From assembly GCA_037043015.1 (NCBI GenBank), contig CM073323.1, positions 4,216,001 to 4,280,000 on the forward strand: DNA of 64,000 nt, written 5' to 3'. Of this stretch, positions 58,270 to 64,000 are shown in pieces. The position numbers and the translations under genes are program-made. The stretch's first letter is position 1; each line of letters starts with the position of its first letter. Source of the DNA: Bryum argenteum (lineage: Eukaryota; Streptophyta; Bryopsida; Bryales; Bryaceae). Below the pieces are notes generated by a model. It was not told the DNA's origin and searched no databases. It saw only the letters and a list, made by a program, of their open reading frames with translations.

Positions 58270-59050
58270 GAAGCCTTAACTCTTGAAGTCAACTTTAGAG
58301 TTGCGGGTTTGGCCAACCTCTTGATTTACCAAGTTTATATTGAATAAAGTTGAATCATTGTGTAGGTTGTAGATTTTTGTCCATAACTTTCCATGAAATC
58401 CAATTATGCTTCAAAATTCCTCATATTCACGGGCAAAGTCTGAAAACACTATTAGGACATGTTGGAGTTTGCCCAAAATTTATTGGATCACAAAAACTAG
58501 AAAATTTACCAAAGGTTGAGACTTTTAATTTTTAATTTTTTGGTTCATGTTCAATTTTGGTTATTATATGTATAAGAGATGCCAAGACATAATCCCAATC
58601 CAACAATTTTGCATATGTCATTTTCATTTATTGTCAATATCCGGCCTTTGTATTCATATTTAAGCATGCCTCCATGCAAATAATCAAGAATTTGTTGTAA
58701 GTTTCATAGGTCCTATGAGAGTAAAAATTGCATAGACATAAGCCTTAATCACCTAGGAACAAGGATGTGAAGAGCCGTAGTTCATATTTACTTTCAATAA
58801 AGGTCACTTCTTCAACCCTCAAAATATTCCTTACCCTTTCTACAACAAGTTGGAGAAAAAAAAATTCTTTTCCAACTTTGAACATTATGATTTCACACAA
58901 ATTGGTAAGGAATTTGAATCAAAGATTTGATACGCTCATACACATACAACTTAAATACTAGATCTTGGGTCACATTCTTGAAAATTTTAGGAAAGACTAA
59001 AATATATTCACCTTGCATTGAAAAACGGGAGTTATTGGTGGTTTTGAGGC
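58270..59050. repeat. Third copy of the inverted-arm repeat family
   Basis: Follows the order of 40230-40985: a GTAGATTTTTGTCCATAACT block, CGGGCAAAGTCTGAAAACAC, TTTAAGCATGCCTCCATGCA, TTTCATAGGTCCTATGAGAG, AAAAATTGCATAGACAT, CACCTAGGAACAAG and GATCTTGGGTCACATTCTTGA. It is more diverged than the two arms are from each other. Confidence 0.72.
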
Positions 59051-59747
59051 TATTCAACTTTATGGGTTAACCCTACTTTCACTAAAATGCATGCTAAAAA
59101 GTCATAAATATTTGAATGAATGACAATTTTCGCGACACAAACTAGACTTTAACTCAAGATTCAAATCAAAAACAATTATGAATTTCAAGATTTCAACTTT
59201 GAACTTCGGGCATTGAACCTATTTCGAGGTCCGAGCACTACAATGGTGGTAAGCTTGGAACTCCCGGGTGAACGCCTCCGCCGGAGACACCCCCACTTTC
59301 CTCGATTGCGTACCCGCACTCAAAGTGGACTCCCTTGCGGAGGAAATCCTTCCAACGGAATCCATTCAATACTTCCAATTGGATTTGGAGTGCAGACGAT
59401 TGCTGACCTGCTATGGATCCCTAGCTTGCATGATCTTCTTATGAAATTTACTGAAATCTGCATGACGGTGAGTATGAATGACAGCACTCTAAAGTTCCTT
59501 CACCACACTAACTGTGTTATTTCAGCTTCTCTTTGACATTAAACCTCTAATAAAACTGGAGTGAGGTCGAGAACGAGTTCAGAAATCAACGCGCTCATTC
59601 TTTAGCACATGATTTCGAAGATTTCAATGCAGTTTTTTTCTTCGAAGTATATTACATGTCAAGTTTTGTTTAATTTGACAGTTTGAGTCTTGGGATGTAT
59701 TCAATCATATTTACTCAAATGGGGGCTCTTTTTGACGTTTTCAATTT
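59051..59747. other. Spacer with a GC-richer patch
   Basis: A plus frame of 107 codons (59213-59536) covers a GC-rich patch at 59220-59420, but has no recognised motif. The patch shares a short block, ACGCCTCCGCCGGAGACACC, with 52209-52228 (ACGCCTCCGTCGGAAACAGA). It may be a fragment of some repeat. Confidence 0.35.
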
Positions 59748-60855
59748 TAACCCCTAACTCTCCTTGAAGCCCGAAATGGGTTTTTGCAACTCCGGGCAGC
59801 CTAGATGAAGGCGTTAGAAGTAATATTTTTGACTAAGAATTTTATTGGGTCCTCCTTATACTGCAAAGCGTATGTGGTAAAGTTTGCAAAGTCAAATTCC
59901 AATTTTTGAGTCTTCTAGGACGATCCTTGGGTTGCAAGCCGAGATGGGGCAGCTCAAAAAAGTAACTTTTTTGAATTTTTTTTTTCGAAACATAACCGGT
60001 TGCTGTCGTTGTCAATGCTTATGTGGCTTCATCCCATTGCGCAACCCGTCCCATCACCATCACAAATTACAACTCATAACCTTCTCTCCTATCAACTTGT
60101 ATCCTACACCCTTGGATCATGAAGATCAAGGGTTGTGATTAAAGAGTGCACAACCGGTTATGAACGATAACCGACTCGCCGCTACGCGGCTCGACCGGTT
60201 ATCTAATCCATGATCAGTACTAAATCACTACTCAAATTTCAAAGTGACTCAAGTCAAAAAGTTTACCAATTTTACAAGGGCAGCCTCCAAAAAGATTTAA
60301 AACCAATCTTTGCAATACCCAAAAAAACTCTACCTCTAAGCACTCGTGGGGGTGTAAACCAATTTCTTTTCTTTTTTTGAAACTTCCAACCTTAAGATCT
60401 TGTACCTAAGAATATGCCTGATTACTCTTCATAAAATTGACCGTGGGATGTTTACCATTTGAGAGATCGTAACATCCAAAGTTTGTCTCCCAAGTTTTTT
60501 TGGGTATTGCGAAGATTGGTTTTAAATTATTTTGGAGGCTGTCTTTGTAAAATTGGTAAACCTTTTGACTTGAGTCACTTTGAAATTTGAGTAGTGATCT
60601 AGTAATGATCATGTTTCAAAAAAAAAATTCAAAAAAGTTACTTTTTTGAGCTGCCCCATCTCGGCTCGCAACCCAAGGATCGTCCTAGAAGACTCAAAAA
60701 TTGGAATTTGACTTTGCAAATTTTACCACATACACCTTGCAGTATAAGGAGGACCCAATAAAATTCTTAGTCAAAAATATTACTTCTAACCCCTTCATCT
60801 AGGCTGCCCGGAGTTGCAAAAACCCATTGCGGGCTTCAAGGAGAGTTAGGGGTTA
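59748..60855. mobile_element. Foldback element with long inverted arms
   Basis: The left arm begins TAACCCCTAACTCTCCTTGA and the right arm ends TCAAGGAGAGTTAGGGGTTA. The arms stay near-identical in reverse complement for about 245 bp to GAACCCC-poor DNA at 59993. After a nested insertion they continue (left 60211-60340, right down to about 60480). Total arm length is about 375 bp, with a central loop of about 140 bp. Key paired blocks are GAGATGGGGCAGCTCAAAAA with its complement near 60640, and GACGATCCTTGGGTTGCAAG with its complement near 60675. Non-coding. High arm identity suggests it is young or kept alike by gene conversion. Confidence 0.9.
59994..60208. mobile_element. Small element nested in the left arm of the foldback
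   Basis: The right arm of the foldback has no equivalent of this stretch, so it was inserted later. It starts AACCGGTTGCTGTCG and ends near CGACCGGTTATCTAATC. ACCGGTT recurs again inside (60153-60159), next to a small hairpin GCCGCTACGCGGC. A possible CAT duplication flanks it (59991-59993 and 60209-60211). About 215 bp, non-coding. Confidence 0.75.
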
Positions 60856-62097
60856 ACTCTGTTGGTTTGACACTTTATTTTTTAGAATCAAACATGTACG
60901 GTTGAACGGATACTAGCCCCTAAATGTCCCTAATCTCGAAAAGAGACATTTTTGGATGAAGGGCAGGAGCCATAGCTTCTTCATACAGACTCTCTGTTTT
61001 TGACGAAATCACTTGAGTTGGGTATCAATTCAAATTTAGTTTATATCATAATAGTTGCATACTCATACATTGAAGTATGCATTGATTATCAATTGATGGC
61101 ATGCATTTTGGTGAAAGTAATTTTTGGTTTTTAAGTATAGCCAAATACAAAATCTCTCACAACACTTTGTTGTGAAAATGCCTCCGACCAATGAGCTGTT
61201 GGACACCTCTTGCTAATTCACCATACCTCTAGTATTATTCTCAAAACAAGAATATATGATAGTAAAAACACACTAGTGAATTACAATTGCTCAAAAAGTA
61301 TTTATTATTTTCCAAGGGTAAGTATTCATATTTGAGTGCCTATATGATTGCAGTTTAGAGCTCTTGGTGTTCATATAATTATATTCAAAAGATGTTGCAT
61401 ACTTTTAATATTACATGTTGCGATAATTCACAAATTTATTTGAGACTTGCATCATGTTTTAGTACACTTTAAAGCTCTTTGTGGAAAAATGTATAGTCAC
61501 TTGTATCAGTTGGAAAAATTATATTGCATATTCATTGGGCAATATACCAAATCATGGGAAACATTTACAAAATCTATTGTCTTTCAATTTTCAGAGATAT
61601 GATCTAATATTTAGTTCACCTAACCATGTGATTAGATTTTGGGTTTTGAACTTTTGATCAAGTGAATGTATATAACAAGATTGTAAGTTCTAACCTCTTG
61701 GTTGAGAATGTTGACTAGATCAAGCAATGAGGGTCTTTATACTTTGAGGTCAAGATTGATTACCTTAAGGAGTTAAGGTTATTGGTTATTAGAGAAATTT
61801 GAACTTAGCTTAGCTAGAGTTTGATATAGGATATACAATGATTGCACTTCTCATGATTTGTTTGTTTGCAAATAATTTGTATATAAAGAGAGTCTCAAAC
61901 TTGCAAGAGCCTTCTTCATTCCTCAATCCTACCTCAAAAATTATTTGTGTACACTTCAAGAAGTAAATACTCAATTTATAACAATATATCCTAGCCAACT
62001 TATATATCAAAATTATTCAAACCATGGATACAAAAAATTAGTATGAATAAGGCAAGGACTTCAAAAGATTGCGCGATAATGTGGTACAAAAGATAGT
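60856..62097. other. AT-rich spacer, no gene
   Basis: No open frame with coding character and no repeat recognised. Confidence 0.5.
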
Positions 62098-62355
62098 AAC
62101 CCCAATTCCGTTAAAGTGGCATTATTCCGGTAAAATGGCACACCTAAACTTTCTGAACTGTAGTTCAAAAACCATGTGATATAACAGAATTTTAAGGTGA
62201 TATTTGGGAAAATTAGTGACAATGTATACAAAGAAGTGATATTACAAAAAAAATTGTGATATTACAAAATATACCATTTTATATGAGCACAAATGTAAGA
62301 TCTAGTGTGACAAAATGGCACATGGCATAGTGCCATTTTAACGGAATTGAGGTTT
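62098..62355. mobile_element. MITE family A, copy 3 (258 bp)
   Basis: Very similar throughout to the copy at 5664-5923 (for example TTCAAAAACCATGTGATATA, GTGACAATGTATA, GGCACATGGCATAGTGCCAT). Ends AACCCCAATTCCGTTAAAGT and ATTTTAACGGAATTGAGGTT are inverted copies. Confidence 0.88.
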
Positions 62356-63809
62356 AGTTGAAATAAAACCACCTTCTTTACACCCTTTCACATGTATATG
62401 ATGTCCAATTCGTGGTATAGTAGTTTGAGATAGCCTAGAGTATTTTACTTGAAGCATCTAAAGTATAACATTCATGAATTGAACTATTTTAGAATGTTAT
62501 ACATCAATAATCATTAACATTCTATTAGCGCAAATAAAAGTTGAAAAATCTAAACATGGTTCGAGATTTACTATATAAAAAACATACTAATACATGTGCA
62601 ATTACATAATCTATATACAAATTTGACATATGTGCGGTTGAGTGTATTACTAACTATATCAATAGTACTTATCAATAGTAATTATCAAACATAGAAGTCA
62701 TGATTAATCGGCTACCAGCCTACCATGTGTAACATGGTCATCTAACACCATACATATTAGTCCAATTATATTTGTTTCCATTAAATTTCTATCCTATAAT
62801 ATATAATACATTATATGACCTCATTACATGTGTTGTTTTTACACAAAGGTATGTTAAGTGCAATTGATTGTGCACTTCTTTGTCAAATATCAGCTGTTAT
62901 AATGAGAGTACTTGTGATATTTTCATGGAAATCTTAAAAAATGATCAAATCAACCATGACCTCATTAGTGTACACGACTCCAGGGTCATGGTTGATTTTA
63001 TCATTAACCATTTAATACATTTGCTTATTATTTTTGTGACCTACAAAATGTATGGTAGTGTCCCTTCCTTGTCTAGGTTTTCTCCAATTGATATGTCATT
63101 TGAATTTGTTGTTGTTAGAATGTAAGTGGCCAAGTGGCCATCATTCCAGTGTTGCCCACTTGTTCTATTTTAGCTACATAATGTACGTGTGTATTGGTAT
63201 GTTTTACTACAATAGGTAGTAATTGAGTACATTGTTACAATGATTAGAGTTCATGCCAAACACTTGATTGACTCAATGGTATAGAATACATTAGTATTGA
63301 TTATCTGAGCTTGATTATCGACGAACGCATTTGAACTTGTCAATCTGGCTAACTGAGGGTGGTAGTTCCATCAACGCCGTGAATACGTAGGTGGGTACAA
63401 TAATGTGGATCGATTACGTTGCAAACGCAGGAGAGGAACATTTCACCATGAAGTAAGCCTCATCAGAAGGATTCTACATAAAAAAGTGGAATGCCCATGG
63501 GTCATCCTTTCAAAACTCAACTTACTCATCAGAAATGAGGTGCAAACTAAATGAGGTGCAAACTGGAAGGCACTCAAAAAGACTGCGGTGCGAACCTAGA
63601 AGGCACAACGACAAAATGCCAAGTCTCCTTTGTTCGATTTCTGACATCATGCATCAAAGTTGTTGCATTCAGCAGGGAATTGTCATGAGCAGGCTCAGGA
63701 TTTGAAGTAGGAATCATTTCATTGGTCTGTGAGCGGTGGTTACATTTTGAGGCGGAGGCCAATGCTGTCCGACTATTTCAACTAGGCAATGCCGAGACCA
63801 AGCTATTGA
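62356..63809. other. AT-rich spacer grading into GC-richer DNA
   Basis: AT-rich with no gene to about 63300, then more balanced composition to the edge. A minus frame at 63574-63762 lacks a recognised motif but could belong to the gene suspected at the edge. Confidence 0.4.
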
Positions 63810-63998
63810 GCAACCTTAAGCAGGTGAGCGCAGAAGACGAAAGATCTGCCTGACTCCCTCAATGCCAGCTATGAATCCTGGCAGCACTTTTGACAGGATC
63901 CGCAGGTGGCATAAAGGGAGCCAGGCGGTTCCAATCAATCGACGTACTCCAACTGCTTTCTCTTGTTTTTCGCTACAATCTGAGCTAGTATCTTCGAT
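63810..63998 (-). CDS. Possible last exon of a gene entering from the right edge
   Basis: Reading on the minus strand from the window edge, one frame stays open for 62 codons and ends at a TAA near 63810. It encodes IEDTSSDCSEKQEKAVGVRR, then a more hydrophobic part (GTAWLPLCHLRILSKVLPGF) and ends QIFRLLRSPA. It has no start codon in the window. Composition is more gene-like than the DNA to its left. Family not recognised. Confidence 0.25.
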
Positions 63999-64000
63999 CC

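Overview
This window looks like nuclear DNA of a plant or close streptophyte relative, probably not a seed plant. The evidence is five multi-exon genes with GT-AG introns that encode plant-type proteins: a HOTHEAD-like GMC oxidoreductase, a plant-type PEX11, a plant RING-CH membrane protein, a nuclear poly(A)-binding protein and an AGO4-like Argonaute. The genus cannot be fixed by eye. Coding exons are GC-rich and introns are short (about 60-370 nt in most cases). The DNA between genes is very AT-rich.

Layout. Positions 1-21.2 kb form a gene island read almost wholly on the minus strand: a partial gene at the left edge, the GMC oxidoreductase (2400-5242), PEX11 (8537-11259), the RING-CH protein (13518-16227) and PABN1 (19362-21193). 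All exon joins I could place for the last four keep frame, and so do those of the Argonaute. Small transposon relics (MITEs) sit in the spacers at 5.7, 11.7 and 17.1 kb. From 21.6 to 31 kb there is a 1.6 kb interspersed repeat, a long hairpin and several degenerate tandem arrays. The Argonaute gene (32025-36298, plus strand, 16 coding exons, 951 aa) stands alone between repeat-rich blocks. From 36.6 to 63 kb I find no convincing gene. That stretch is a mosaic of unrelated, decayed tandem arrays (units about 49, 60, 78, 80 and 290 bp), large inverted repeats, a foldback element with another element nested in one arm, and second or third copies of repeats seen earlier.

The genes do not form a pathway. 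They are ordinary housekeeping or developmental genes: peroxisome division, mRNA polyadenylation, ubiquitin ligation, a secreted oxidoreductase and small-RNA silencing. The most unusual feature is the repeat landscape: at least eight unrelated long-unit tandem arrays side by side, plus repeat families present as two or three copies within 64 kb. No undescribed enzymatic system was recognised. The best candidates for novelty are the perfect 33-bp-arm hairpin at 23985-24071, the foldback at 59748-60855 and the array cluster.
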